Below are positions 19,056-30,800 of a stretch of 64,000 nt of DNA, piece by piece. Origin of the DNA: Lentibacillus sp. CBA3610 (GTDB taxonomy: Bacteria > Bacillota > Bacilli > Bacillales > Amphibacillaceae). Under the pieces are notes generated by a model. That model was not told the origin of the DNA. It searched no databases and saw nothing but the letters and a program-made list of their open reading frames with translations. Each line of letters begins with the position of its first letter. The stretch's first letter is position 1. The DNA lies in assembly GCF_013373365.1 (NCBI RefSeq), contig NZ_CP035925.1:496001-560000 (forward strand), written 5' to 3'. A program made the position numbers and the translations under genes.

Positions 19056-19098
19056 TTCCGTAAACGGGCGCATTTTCTAAATAAATGTCACGCCCTGA
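19056..19098 (+). repeat. Cassette-type repeat, copy R1 (isolated)
   Basis: TCCGTAAACGGGCGC, then TTTCTAAATAAATG, then CACGCCC: the same core and spacer as the 31-44 kb array. It follows the 18609-19034 gene and is the only copy outside the main cluster. Confidence 0.65.
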
Positions 19099-19136
19099 TT
19101 GGTGTCATATGGTAAAGAAAAATATTCAAAATATAG

Positions 19137-19772
19137 TTACACATACATTATAAGTTGCGTTATAAACTCATATCCAAAATAAACACTAAATCCAAATAAA
19201 ATAATCGCAGCCACAACTGCAGCCCATTTTAATACCGTCTGGCTTAAAAATTTTCTTGAAAAATGAATAATACTCATTAACCCTATATCATGGATTAATA
19301 TTCCAAGTAAAATCCCCAGTGCTACTATTATAAACTGTGCTTGGTTCTCTCCGTTAATCGAGGAGACCAGTAGTGGACCGAATATCCCAATCCAAAATAC
19401 TATGTTTCCGGGTGAGATTGCCATTAAAAAACCTGACGTATAAGCTTTTGTCAATGACTTTTTTGAGGCAGCTCCACTAAAATCAACGTTATTTTTGGAT
19501 TCTCTTAAGCTGTCAACCCCAATAATTAATAAAAATATACTTCCTATGAACCACATAATAAGTTCAACCATTGGATGGGCTAAGAAATGTGAAAATCCAA
19601 AGTAAACTAATATAATTAATGCTAAGTCTATTGTCATACCACCCAATCCTACAAACCATCCACTTAAAAACCCTTTTCTTAATGCCTGATTAACCATTTG
19701 TACAGTCATTGCTCCAGGTGTTATCGATATGACTAAACCTAATAGAAAATATGTAATAAAAGCTGTTATCAT
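19137..19772 (-). CDS. LysE/RhtB-family amino-acid exporter
   Basis: A 211-residue, six-span efflux protein of the LysE superfamily, which exports amino acids or related metabolites. The N-terminal signature appears as SITPGAMTVQMVNQALRKGFLSGW, followed by the GGMTIDLALI helix and a second-repeat SPGNIVFWIGIFGPLL motif. The start is set at ATG 19772, because GAAGGAG lies 6-7 bp upstream; the frame extends 6 codons further without such a site. The gene is monocistronic on the minus strand, just after an isolated cassette repeat on the plus strand. Confidence 0.85.
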   Translation of the reverse strand: MITAFITYFLLGLVISITPGAMTVQMVNQALRKGFLSGWFVGLGGMTIDLALIILVYFGFSHFLAHPMVELIMWFIGSIFLLIIGVDSLRESKNNVDFSGAASKKSLTKAYTSGFLMAISPGNIVFWIGIFGPLLVSSINGENQAQFIIVALGILLGILIHDIGLMSIIHFSRKFLSQTVLKWAAVVAAIILFGFSVYFGYEFITQLIMYV

Positions 19773-20144
19773 CTTTGTACTCCTTCGCAAAAAGTCACTA
19801 ATAGTCTAATTATAATAAAAAATGTGAGGATTATTAATGATCACTTATACCAAATCTGAAAAGATGCCTAATGAATATTAATCTTCCTCAAACGGGTGAG
19901 AGTTTTTTGCATCCTACGATTCCACTTAATTGTCAAACTTCAATTCATCAGGTCTCTTCAAATGATTTAAGGATTGATCCGATAATCCATATTCACAGGG
20001 AATGCCGCATAATAAGTGTCTAGCCTGGAAGTATTTTGAGATAAGTAGTGGTTAGCTCAAAATGTTTGCTGACACATTATTGGAATCCCCTGTAAACATG
20101 TGTAATACGCTAATTATGCTTCAATTTCACTAATGGAAGTCAGT
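19773..20144. other. Gene-free stretch between lysE-like gene and nucleoside hydrolase
   Basis: No supported gene. A plus-strand frame stays open for about 46 codons near 19881-20021 but has no start codon or Shine-Dalgarno site. It could be a decayed gene, but I cannot name one. Confidence 0.4.
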
Positions 20145-21098
20145 TTATCGATGATTTGTTAAAATTTCAAGGACGTTTGAGACAAAAACATCCTGATTAA
20201 TTTTTAGGGCAATACGTGTACAATTTGGTCCAAAACAGTTACTTGACCCTGGTCGGAAGTCAGCGATACTTTTACCGTCTGCAATTTTGCCTTGATATTC
20301 AACTTTAACCTCTCGTTTTTTGTACTCATACAACCCGTCAATATCAAGAGCAGCCATTAAAGCGGCCAAATCGTGTTGCGGTGTTCCGGGAATACCTGGC
20401 TCTTCTTGTTGATAGTATTCATAATAGAAATCCAAGATCGGTTTGATTATCTCTTCTAAAGATGAATCTGAACGCGTATCGATGAGATTGACAACGCCTG
20501 GGGTCAATAAGGCATCTCGTGTTACATCTAAAGGTATGATTGTCAGATTAATGACATTTTGACAAACGAAATTAGCTGCAATTGGATCACCGTAAAAGTT
20601 AGCCTCTGCTACTTCGGTTGCATTGCCAGGCTCCATAAAAGCTCCACCCATCACATAGGTTTCTTTTACATCCTCCATGACTTCAGGACTTAAATAATGG
20701 GCAATGGCCAGAGAAGTGCATCGTCCGACATTAACAATCGTTACTTCATTACGGTTGTTTTTGATTAAATTAAACAGCTTACTGAAATTCGTCCGATTTG
20801 CATAACGTTCTTCTGGAATTGGAGGGTTAATTGGACCTAATCCCTCTATGCCATGGATTTCAGGAAAAAAGGCAGGTTCTTCACCGCTCAGGGGACGTGT
20901 AGCACCAGCGATGACAGGAATATCTGTACGGCCTGCCAGTTCCAGCAAGTACTCGACATTCCGATATGCCTTTTCCCGATCGATGTTACCGTAGCCGCTG
21001 ACCACTCCGATGAGATCCACCTCGGGATTCTTCAACGCGTAAGTCAACGCGATAGAATCATCTATACCTGTATCGGCAAATAAGATTATTTTTTTCAT
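20145..21098 (-). CDS. Inosine/uridine-preferring nucleoside hydrolase (IUNH family)
   Basis: Hydrolyses the N-glycosidic bond of ribonucleosides in salvage. The 317-residue protein starts MKKIILFADTGIDDSIAL, whose Asp cluster is the family calcium- and ribose-binding motif. The C-terminal substrate-side residues appear in the QHDLAALMAAL stretch. GAGGTGATGAA precedes the ATG. There is no transporter or phosphorylase next to it, so its nucleoside preference cannot be inferred from context. Confidence 0.9.
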   Translation of the reverse strand: MKKIILFADTGIDDSIALTYALKNPEVDLIGVVSGYGNIDREKAYRNVEYLLELAGRTDIPVIAGATRPLSGEEPAFFPEIHGIEGLGPINPPIPEERYANRTNFSKLFNLIKNNRNEVTIVNVGRCTSLAIAHYLSPEVMEDVKETYVMGGAFMEPGNATEVAEANFYGDPIAANFVCQNVINLTIIPLDVTRDALLTPGVVNLIDTRSDSSLEEIIKPILDFYYEYYQQEEPGIPGTPQHDLAALMAALDIDGLYEYKKREVKVEYQGKIADGKSIADFRPGSSNCFGPNCTRIALKINQDVFVSNVLEILTNHR

Positions 21099-21277
21099 TT
21101 CATCACCTCAATCTACCTTATGAAAAAAGATAGTGTTTGCTTGTATGTTTGTCCGGATGAGAGTCTTCTGTAAGAGCCGTCATCGCGACAGGACACCCGG
21201 GAACTTAGCCGTCTGGTCTTTTTTGTCCTTAGTCACTTAAAGCAGGCTTTTTCATACACTATTTTCGGGGTGAGAAA

Positions 21278-21712
21278 ATGGCAATCGTAAAATACACAGA
21301 TTCAGACGTTGACGTAATGGCAAGGATGATGAGAGCAGAGGCTGTAGGTGAAGGAAAACAGGGAATGCTGTATGTTGGAAATGTCATTGTTAATCGGGCT
21401 AGAGCGGATTGTTTAGATTTTACCGATGTAAGAACCATTCGAGAGGTCATTTTTCAGGTGCAAGGAGGAAATTACTCGTTTGAAGCTGTCCAAAAAGGTA
21501 ATGTATTTTATCAAAGAGCGAGATCTGCTGAAAAAAGATTAGCAAGAAAGAATTTGAATTATTGGAGACAACATCCAGCGAAATATGCGCTTTGGTATTT
21601 CAATCCATATGCTCCATGTCCTCCAACATGGTACGGTCAACCTTTTTCCGGTCAATTTAAAAATCATTGTTATTATGAACCAGAAGCCGGGACATGTGCC
21701 AGTGTTTATTGA
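21278..21712 (+). CDS. cwlJ: Spore cortex-lytic cell wall hydrolase CwlJ
   Basis: A 144-residue hydrolase_2 (SleB/CwlJ) domain protein without a signal peptide, the size and layout of CwlJ, which degrades cortex peptidoglycan during germination. The catalytic-Glu region MMRAEAVGEGKQGMLYVGNVIVNR is at residues 12-35, and the conserved ALWYFNPYAPCPPTWYGQPFSG block is near the C-terminus. GGGGTG precedes the ATG. A CATACACT octamer at 21253 equals a sigma-E -10 box, in keeping with cwlJ control elsewhere, but it sits very close to the start and has no clear -35. The usual partner gene gerQ is not adjacent. Confidence 0.88.
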   Translation: MAIVKYTDSDVDVMARMMRAEAVGEGKQGMLYVGNVIVNRARADCLDFTDVRTIREVIFQVQGGNYSFEAVQKGNVFYQRARSAEKRLARKNLNYWRQHPAKYALWYFNPYAPCPPTWYGQPFSGQFKNHCYYEPEAGTCASVY

Positions 21713-21837
21713 ATCAGAAGGAATGCGCATTATGAAAAAGACCTAAAACTTTGAAAGATCCTTGAAATTCAGATGTATGACGCATCAATTTCGGATGACG
21801 TTTTTCGGAAATCGGCTAACTCGCCTATTTCGAGTCA

Positions 21838-21928
21838 GAATCCTTCTCTGGTTGGCGCGGAGTTGGATTCTTTTCTTTTCGGCTGCGTTAATCCCGATAC
21901 GTCGTTAGGATTGCCGTATCAAAATCTA
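21838..21928 (-). pseudogene. Decayed copy of the holin-like type I toxin gene
   Basis: About 90 bp are clearly homologous to the toxin gene at 50107-50274. Shared blocks include GAATCCTTCTC, GCGGAGTTGGATTCTTTTC and CCCGATACGT. Read on the minus strand, the peptide tail KESNSAP is preserved, but a stop codon and indels interrupt the frame and the hydrophobic N-terminus is lost. It is a relic within the otherwise gene-free 21713-22058 stretch. Confidence 0.6.
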
Positions 21929-22076
21929 TGAAAATTGACAGAAGGCCAACCTCGACCATATTATTCCAAAACCAACCGACAATTTATAAACGTTATGGTT
22001 TGTCCCTAAAAGCATACATGATTTGTCCAAGCTCTGAATAGCTATAAAGAAAGAGCGTATGGCAGGGGGAGAAACT

Positions 22077-23903
22077 ATGCTGCAATTCATTCTGGAGTTA
22101 ATGACAAGCGAGCGTATAGCTGAAGATATTTTATCCAATCCAACCACCGAACTTATTTTCATGATTCTGTTCATCATCTTTTTCCTCACACTTATCATTC
22201 ATCTGGGCCTGTTTACGAAACTTAGACAAATCAGAAACTACCTGAATACAACAAATCAAATGGATATCGAGCCACTGAATACGATTAAAGCGCAGTATGA
22301 CAGGAGCAGGCAGGAGGAATCTGTAAAACCGGAAACGTTTGTCCAGGAGAAATTTTCCGGCTGGCGTGTATTTAACGTGCCTGTTGTCAATCTCATCAAA
22401 CTGGTGCAGATGACCGTCTCTATCTTTATATTGATAGGGGTATTAGGAACATTTATCGGGCTGACCATTGCGCTTGGAAATATCGATGCAACAGGGACAC
22501 AGCTTGTTGAGAATATAGCTGCCGTCTTGTCGGGTATTGATGTGGCGTTTTATACAAGTATTGCGGGGATGGGGCTATCCTTGATCATGACTGTATTGAT
22601 TAAAATTTTTAATACGGAATACATGCTGACGGATATCATGTTAAAAGTTGAATCCAATTTAGAGGAAAACGAACAGGACGGGGTAAACCGGCTTATCGAT
22701 GTGTCTGAAGCTATTAACCAATCCATTCAGCATCTGCAGGAAACGAATCAGCAGTCACTGACAGGGATTGAACATGCATTCGCAGGCTTTCAGGAATATA
22801 CAAGTGGGCTGCAGCAATCCGCAAAAGATCTGGCGGCGTTTAACGATGGGCTTTCCAGCAACCTGGAGAAATTTCAGGAACTATTCGACCATATGAAAGA
22901 GGTGACGGATGGATTTGGTGAGTCCACGACAAAACTGAACAATAACTTTGATTCGCTGTTTTCCTATTTTAAGAAGATGGATGGCAAAAATGAGCGAATG
23001 GCCAAAGCTTTTGAAAATACGTACGAGCGCGTTAAGGATGTTTCGCAAGCCCAGATGGATACCCTGAATCAATTCGAGGAATCAGCTTCTGAATTAAAAT
23101 CCTTTACGTCATCCATCATGGAGGAGCAGCAAGCCATTCATAGTAAATTTGAAAAAATAACGCAGCAAAGTCATGACCTGGCGGAAACAATGGCAGCACA
23201 TAATAAAGAATTTAAACAGATATTCGGGACGGATGTCAGCTCCAAACTGACCGGAATTATCTCGCAAATCGGTGAACTATCAAAGGACTTTGAAAGGATT
23301 GGCGGTCCGATCAGCCAATTGCCACAGGCGCTTGACGTTATCAATCAAACACAAGCTGAGTATAAGTATCTATTAGCCGATCGTTTTGACGAGCTTAAGG
23401 AATTTAACCGAACGTTTAACAATCATCTGAAAGCTCATTCCGAGGAATCGAAGGCATTTGAACGTCAGGTGCAGGAAGCAACCCAAACGTATGAAAAACT
23501 CGGGATGCAGAATAACCAGCTGATTCAAGACATCAATAAGACAATCTCACAGATGAACAACACGTTTAATCAGCGCGAAAATCAAGTCGAAGCAAGTGTT
23601 GATATTTTAAAAAATACACTTTCAAATTATGTAGCTGGACTGGAAGGCACGCTGGGAGACAAGCTTGACAAGGTTGCCCGGAACATCAATGACTCCGTGG
23701 AAAGAACGAATGATGGCATCAAGAAGGAATTCCAGGAAATACGGCGTTTATCGGAAGACATACACCAAAGCAATTCCCGTTATATCCAGCAATTGCTTCA
23801 GGATCTCAGCAGGGAAATACAAGGGCTGAACCGGCAGCTGAATGGGATCGGTCAGACCACTCAAAATATGAACGATACAGGGTTGAGACAGAATGGATAC
23901 TAA
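22077..23903 (+). CDS. zorA: ZorA-like MotA/TolQ/ExbB proton-channel protein
   Basis: The stator-type membrane protein of the ZorAB motor in Zorya anti-phage systems. One membrane segment lies at residues 24-45. A MotA/ExbB channel domain follows at about 100-185, with LVQMTVSIFILIGVLGTFIGLTIAL and VLSGIDVAFYTSIAGMGLSLIMTVLI. A predicted coiled-coil tail of about 400 residues (190-608), rich in Gln/Glu/Asn, completes it; such a long cytoplasmic tail is characteristic of ZorA rather than MotA. ATG 22077 has GGGGGAGA 6 bp upstream. The zorB-like gene overlaps its 3' end by 11 bp. No other Zorya gene is adjacent. Confidence 0.75.
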   Translation: MLQFILELMTSERIAEDILSNPTTELIFMILFIIFFLTLIIHLGLFTKLRQIRNYLNTTNQMDIEPLNTIKAQYDRSRQEESVKPETFVQEKFSGWRVFNVPVVNLIKLVQMTVSIFILIGVLGTFIGLTIALGNIDATGTQLVENIAAVLSGIDVAFYTSIAGMGLSLIMTVLIKIFNTEYMLTDIMLKVESNLEENEQDGVNRLIDVSEAINQSIQHLQETNQQSLTGIEHAFAGFQEYTSGLQQSAKDLAAFNDGLSSNLEKFQELFDHMKEVTDGFGESTTKLNNNFDSLFSYFKKMDGKNERMAKAFENTYERVKDVSQAQMDTLNQFEESASELKSFTSSIMEEQQAIHSKFEKITQQSHDLAETMAAHNKEFKQIFGTDVSSKLTGIISQIGELSKDFERIGGPISQLPQALDVINQTQAEYKYLLADRFDELKEFNRTFNNHLKAHSEESKAFERQVQEATQTYEKLGMQNNQLIQDINKTISQMNNTFNQRENQVEASVDILKNTLSNYVAGLEGTLGDKLDKVARNINDSVERTNDGIKKEFQEIRRLSEDIHQSNSRYIQQLLQDLSREIQGLNRQLNGIGQTTQNMNDTGLRQNGY

Positions 23904-24585
23904 ATACCAGCGACTTTTTAAAAAGGAGCAGGATGAAGGGCATTTTTGGCCATCTTTTACCGATCTGTTGACCATCATTCTATTATGCTTCATTTTAATT
24001 TTCATTGCGATGATGATTATTAAATCGTTGCAAATTGAAGAGATGGAGGAGACAATCGACCAACTCATGGGGGTACGGTCAGAGCTGGTGAATGACTTGC
24101 AGGCGGAATTCAGCGATTCATCCCTTGGTGTTGAAGTGGATGAGGAGACAGGCGCTATGATTTTTAACACAGAAATTTTATTTAACTATGATGAGTCCGA
24201 ATTAAAGCCAGATTCCTTTCAGTTTTTGGATGAATTCGTTCCTAAATATCTGGATATTCTGCTCGAGAGCGGTTATGAAGAATATATTGCTGAAATCATC
24301 ATCGAAGGTCATACAGATCGCGATGGGAGCTATATGTATAATATGGAGCTCTCACAGGAGAGGGCATACAGTGTCGCGGAATACATTCTCAGCGATGATT
24401 TTCCGTATCAAAATATTCAAGCGCACCTTCAGGATAAATTAACCGTGAACGGCAAATCTTATACCGAGTTCCGGACGGATGATTCAGGTAATTACAGTGC
24501 AGAAGACTCCAGACGAGTGGAATTTAAATTTCGGTTGAAAGACGAGGAAATTCTCGAAAGAACGCGGGAGATTTTGCAGGAGTGA
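23893..24585 (+). CDS. zorB: ZorB-like OmpA-domain motor protein
   Basis: The MotB-like partner of ZorA, 230 residues. A short cytoplasmic N-terminus ends in FWPSFTDLLTIILLCFILIFIAMM: one membrane helix preceded by the FWPSFTD signature with the Asp expected to carry protons. A linker and an OmpA peptidoglycan-binding domain follow, with IIIEGHTDRDGSYMYNMELSQERA at about residues 135-160. The start overlaps zorA by 11 bp, indicating translational coupling. Type I Zorya would continue with zorC and zorD, type II with zorE; here the next gene is a surface phosphoesterase 300 bp away. Confidence 0.75.
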   Translation: MDTKYQRLFKKEQDEGHFWPSFTDLLTIILLCFILIFIAMMIIKSLQIEEMEETIDQLMGVRSELVNDLQAEFSDSSLGVEVDEETGAMIFNTEILFNYDESELKPDSFQFLDEFVPKYLDILLESGYEEYIAEIIIEGHTDRDGSYMYNMELSQERAYSVAEYILSDDFPYQNIQAHLQDKLTVNGKSYTEFRTDDSGNYSAEDSRRVEFKFRLKDEEILERTREILQE

Positions 24586-24670
24586 GTGCAGCGTTTACCG
24601 AAAGATTTGCGAAACAGGCCGGATATCTTGACGCACGCTGCTTTGCTCTCTTCGTTTTATGTGAAAATCC

Positions 24671-24717
24671 CATTCGACATTTATTGACAAAATTCGGGAA
24701 GTCACAGTGACCAACCT
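24671..24717 (+). repeat. Dispersed GTCAC/GTGAC repeat, degenerate copy
   Basis: Contains ATTCGACA, GACAAAATTCGGG and GTCACAGTGACC, matching the repeat at 46699, 61391 and 62701 but with an insertion. It is the only structure I see in the 24586-24886 gap apart from the upstream region of the next gene. Confidence 0.5.
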
Positions 24718-24886
24718 CAAGTGGATTTTACCCGTTTCAGTTCCTTTTTTCATCCCTAACTGTTTTCACAAGCATTCATTCTAAACTCCATGTGTATCCT
24801 TTTACAATAACTTTATACTGCATTTAAAGTGACTTAACATCCAAATGGTAAGTTTAAGCTGACACTATTTACATGGAGGGGAGAAT

Positions 24887-27800
24887 ATGAAAAGGAAAAA
24901 AAGAATCATGCGTTCTTCTTTTTCCATGGTTCTGGTTATCGTACTTTTAGTAACAACAATTTTTCCGGGACCATCAGCAGTCTTGTATGCAGATGAATTG
25001 GATAAGGAAGAATCGACGCAAACAACACAAGAAGATGAAGTGGACGAGAATGCAGTTCTGGAAGTTGATCACGAGAATCCCGATCAACTAACTGACAATC
25101 AGGACGTTACCATCGAGGCATTTAACGAGAATGCTGAAGCCATGACCTTACATTACAAGTCAGATGGAAACAAGAAAGAGCTTGAGATGGAGCAGCTTAA
25201 GGATGGTACATATACGGCAACCATTCCAGGCTTAGATGTCATCCCGGAGACAATTGAATACTGGTTTGAAGCAGAAATGACGAACAATGAAAACCAAACA
25301 TCACTGTCTTATATCGCAGAAGTTATTGAGCATACAGAGGAAGAGGAAAACTCCCAAGATACAGCGCTTGAGGACGCACAACAAGAAAAACCTGCACAGA
25401 AAAAACAGCAACCCGAAGAACCTTCCACAACTGATACAGAAACACCCGAAGACAAAACAACTGAAACAACAGAGCCGGATACAGATAGAGAGCCACAGGC
25501 GGATGCAGAACCTGAACAACAACAGGAAACATTCACTATCGAACACAGTCCAATCACTGAAATTAATGGCGATGAAGATCTTACCATAAACACAACCGTT
25601 CCAAATGCCGAAAACGTTATGTTAACCTATCAAACTGGCGAAGAAATGCAGCCTCAGGAGCTTTCGCTTTCACAGGAAGATGGAACAGATACGTATAACG
25701 TCGAGGTTCCAAGTGACAATTTTTGGTCACCTGTCTTTCGTTATCAGATCACTGCGGAAGATGCGAATGGAAATACCGAAACAACCGATTACATAGAAGC
25801 GGGTGTGACGTTTTCAGAAACACCTGATCCGGAAAGCATGCCGACGCTTCTTATAACAGAAATGACACCAGATACGGATAATGTTGGCGGTTCGGATGCC
25901 TATGAATTTATCGAAATCTATAACAATACCAATCAGCCAATTAATTTAAAAGACTATCAACTAACGTATGGCTATCCGGATGGCAGCGAAGCGGAATGGA
26001 ATCTGACCGATGATAACGAAATCCGTTCCCAGGGAAGCCTGATCGTTTGGATCCATAACGGAGCAAACAATCATTTGACCATTGACGATTTTAATGGACA
26101 CTATGGAACGGATTTAACCGAAGACCAAGTCACCATTATCGAAAATAGCGGCATGGCTAATGGTTCGGAGCGCACACTAAGCATTACCGATAATTACGAC
26201 AATGTCATTTCAAAAGCGGTATATAATGAAACAGAAACAGATGATACGCTGCCAAATCAGGGAATTATCTATCAGTATCCAGCTGAAGGTAACAGCATGG
26301 TGAAAACCGGGGTCAGTGAAACGGTGACACCGGCTGCGGTTGTACCTGGACAAGTTCCTGATGAGCCAATCAAAATTGGTACAAACATAGAAACCCCGGC
26401 AATTGGGGATCCTGCCATAAACGTTACCGATGATGCTATTACTGTGGAAGTGGACGTCACATCAGAACAGGATATCTCCGGTGTGAACTTGTTTTATAAA
26501 CAGAGTGATACGATCGGATTTGAATCGTTGTCGCTGGAAAATGAAGATAATTCCACTGTTTATACGACCAATATTCCGCTTGATGCTATTTGGAGTAATC
26601 AGGTTGAGTATTACGTTACAGCGGCCAACCAAGCCGGCGAAACGAAAACTAAAACCAAAACGTTTGATCTTACGGAATCAGATGTAGATTTTCAGGCAGT
26701 GCCGCCACTATTAATGACAGAAGTGGTACCTGATACAACGAATGCCAACGGTGCGGATGCTTATGAATTCATTGAGATTTACAACAACTCAACCGAGGAT
26801 ATTGATTTCAAGGATTATGTTACCCGTTATCGCTACCCCAATACGGGTGCGGAAGGTGACCTATTATGGGGGCCGCCTCTGGATCAGGAGAATATCACTA
26901 TTCCTTCCGGCGAATCAATTGTGTTATGGGTTATTAATGGCGGCAACCCGCATATGACAGGGGCAGATTTTAACGAACATTATGGCACGGATTTAACGGA
27001 AGGCACCGACTTAATTAAAATTTATAATAACGGCATGTCGAACAGTTCTGAGCGTACATTAGTCATGGCAACAAAAACGGGATATGAACTTTCCCATGTA
27101 AACTATAAAGCAGAAGATACGGCACCAAATAAGGGAATTCTTTACCGATTCCCGAGTGATGGCAGTACAACATCAGAAAAAATCAGTTCCGGGGATGTTG
27201 ATGCAACACCTGGAACGGTCATGCCGGAACAAGTACCAGCCGAGAAAGTGGAAATGCCGGCAGATATTACCCCTCCCGTTGTAGAGGATACAACCAATCA
27301 AAAGAAACTGACATCCGAAGAACCATTCCAAATCTCGGCTAACATTACGGATAATCATCAGGTCAAATCGGTTTTCCTTTATTACCGCACCATAGCAGGC
27401 AACGATTTTTCCAAAGTCAGCTTAGAACGAGATGAAAATGGCGTCTATCAGCATACGATTTATGAACCTGAGTTAATTGGGCAAGAAAATCTTGACTATT
27501 ATTTTGTTGCAAGCGATGGGCAAAATCAGCATACAACCGAAACGCGAACACTGTCCATCACTCATCCAAATGCGGAAACAGGATTACGGTTGAATGTCGG
27601 GGAGAATGAATTGCTTTCCGGTGAGAAGGTGATTAAGGCAACAGAGGATGACTACACAGAAGATATCGAGTTATTCCTTGATGATGATCAAGTGACCGAT
27701 ACGTTTATGGCTATGGAAAATGAAGCCTATTTTGCGTTTGATGTCTCGGAAACGAATATCTTCTTCCAGAATGGTGTCACCATGGGAGACGAAGTGCTGG

Positions 27801-30800
27801 AAATATTTGATGATACGTATAACGATTTTACGACACTCACCGTCCCGATTCCGGCAGATAAACTGGAGGACGGGGACAACACCATCACCATTCGTGCCGG
27901 AAACAAAGTTGGGCCATTTGATGAAACATCGAGCGAAAACCGTGATGATTTTACCATAAAAAACGTTCGGCTTGTCTTATCGGATGGAACCATTATCCGT
28001 GACCCGGAATACAGTGATCCGACCACCAGTCATGCTGTTGGGGACAGTCCCGGGAAAGAATCGGTGTATGATTTCACATTCACACTGGATCAGGAAAAAT
28101 TTGCATCTGAATCGTTCCTGTTTGATACAACCATTGTAGAAGATGGGGAACATGACATTAAAGCTACTTTAGACGATGAGGAAGTTACGACCACGGTCAT
28201 AACGGATAATACGGCACCAGACATTAGCCCTTCTGTTGAAGAAGGCAAGGAATACAAAGGGGAATTTACGATTGATGCAGATGTGGAAGATGCCAATGAG
28301 GTGGAAGAGCTTTCCGCCGAATTGGATGGCGCGTCAATTGATTTGCCTTATGAAACATCCTCTGCCGCGCTTTCACCAGGGGAACATGAAGTCATCTATA
28401 CAGCAGAAGATGCTGCCGGAAATGTTGGAACGAAAGCCGTCACTTTTTCCGTCGTGGCGGAACATCCCGGGCTGCCGGACCGGATGGATGATGAGCCGGG
28501 AAGCACAAGTGCCGATCTTTCCGTACGTGTGAACGACCCAACAGGAGATGCCATGGATGTTGGATTTTATCAAGCTTATCAATATAGAGCAGAAGACACG
28601 GAAAACCTGAGCATTTCACAGAATAACGTTGGAACTGAACCACCGCAAACAATGGATCCTTACGGCGAACAAACACTGAGCGCAGAAGAAAGAAATCAGC
28701 TCTTGCAAGTAGATGGAGAGAAATTTACGACTGAATCCAATACGGAATTCCCATACCATCGATTTGACATCACGGTTGATGAAAATGTTGGTCCGGAAGA
28801 TGAAATCGAAGTCGTTTGGGACGGTTCTTCCATAGAAGGCCGGAAAGTAACGATGTATGCATGGAATTACACTTCCGGTGAATGGGATGAATTGACATCA
28901 ACCATTGCCGGTACCGGTGCATTTCAATTAGTCGGATCCGTGACAGGTGCAGACTACTTAAAAGATGGCAAAGTCAGTGCCATTGTCCAGGACCAAATCG
29001 CAGCGCCGGGTGAGGACTTCTCCTTTGTATGGATGACAGATACCCAGTATTATTCGGAAAGTTACCCATATATTTATGAGGACCAGGTCAATTGGATTGC
29101 CGAGAATCAGGATGCCTTGAACATTGAATATGTTTTCCATACCGGGGATCTTGTCAATATTTACGATGACTTTGATCAATGGGCTGTAGCAGACGAGAGT
29201 ATGGAAGTTCTGGACGAAGCAGGTATTCCATATGGTGTGCTGGCCGGTAACCATGACGTTGATATGAAAAATAACAACTATGTCAATTACAGTAAATACT
29301 TCGGCGCAGATCGTTTTGAAGACCGTGCTTATTACAGTGGTTCTTACAAAGATAACCGCGGGCATTATGATCTCTTGTCCGTAAACGGTAACGACTTTCT
29401 CATGTTGTATATGGGCTGGGGTGTTGACCAGGCAGGGATTGACTGGATGAATGAGGTTATCGCGGCACACCCAAACCGGACAGTGATTCTGAATTTCCAT
29501 GAATATTTGCTGGCAAGTGGTTCAAGAAGCCCGATTGGCGATGAAATTTTTGAGAAAGTTGTCGTGCCAAATGATAATGTGAAAGCAGTCCTTTCCGGTC
29601 ATTATCACAATTCCCAAACCCTTATTGATGAGGTTGATGATGATGGGGATGGTGAAGCCGACCGAACGGTTTATCAAATGCTTGCCGATTATCAAGGCGG
29701 TCCGGAAGGCGGACAAGGCTATTTACGCATTTTGAATTTTAATATGGATTCGAACAGTGTTGGCGTCCAGACTTATTCACCTTATTTGGATGATTATAAT
29801 TTTTATGATCCAGAAGAATTTCCGGGAAAAGATGAATTCACACTCGACTGGAACTTGGAAGCAGAGAAAAAACGTGTTGCGACCGATTATGTCGAGGTCA
29901 ATGTCTATACTGATGAACAAATCGGTTTTTCTGAAAATGTGCCAAGCGGTCAGGATGCAACGGTTACATGGGATGGACTTGATCCGGAAAGTGAGTATTT
30001 CTGGTACACTCAAGCATCCGATGCATATGGGGGCAGCACACGTTCAGATATTTGGAACTTTACGACTGTTGATGGTGAAGTGGTGCCGGAAGACCCTGAG
30101 AAACCTGAAGTTCCTGGAGAGCCGGATGATTCAGATGAACCGGATGACAAACCAGGAGACCCTGAGGATAAACCGGGTGACCCGGAAAGCCCTGGGAATC
30201 AACCAGGACAACCACTTCCAAATAACCAGAAACAAACGGTTGATGCAGATGTCACAGACGGCAGAGCTGCCATTCAGGATGATGTATTTGAAGCAGTTGA
30301 TCAAAATGGCAACATCATTATCGAATTAAATGCTGAAACAGCTGTTCTTGAACTAACTAAAGAACAAGTGGGAACATTAAAAGATAAAAATATTGTCCTT
30401 ACGATTACCAACAGTGACATCACACTTGATATCCCGGCTACCGTATTTACGGGGGCAGAAGCAGCTGAAATTGACATCGAAAAGCTGAATGATATCGAAA
30501 ATGCTTTAAGCCCCGTTTACGACTTGTCAATTACGCAAGGTAATGACCTGCTTCGTGAGTTTTCAGAAGGTATCACGCTGACCTTTAATGTAGACGAGGA
30601 GCACATTAATAATTCAGCAAGCGTTAAACTTTATAACTTAAATGAAGAGACCAGTGAATGGGAAGTTATTGGCGGCGAATATGCAAACAGCAAAGTAACA
30701 GCGCCGGTAACACATTTCAGTACGTTTGCTGTTTTTGAACAGGAAAAATCCAGTAACAATACGGCAGATAATGTGCTGGGGCCATCCGCTAACGGTGGGA

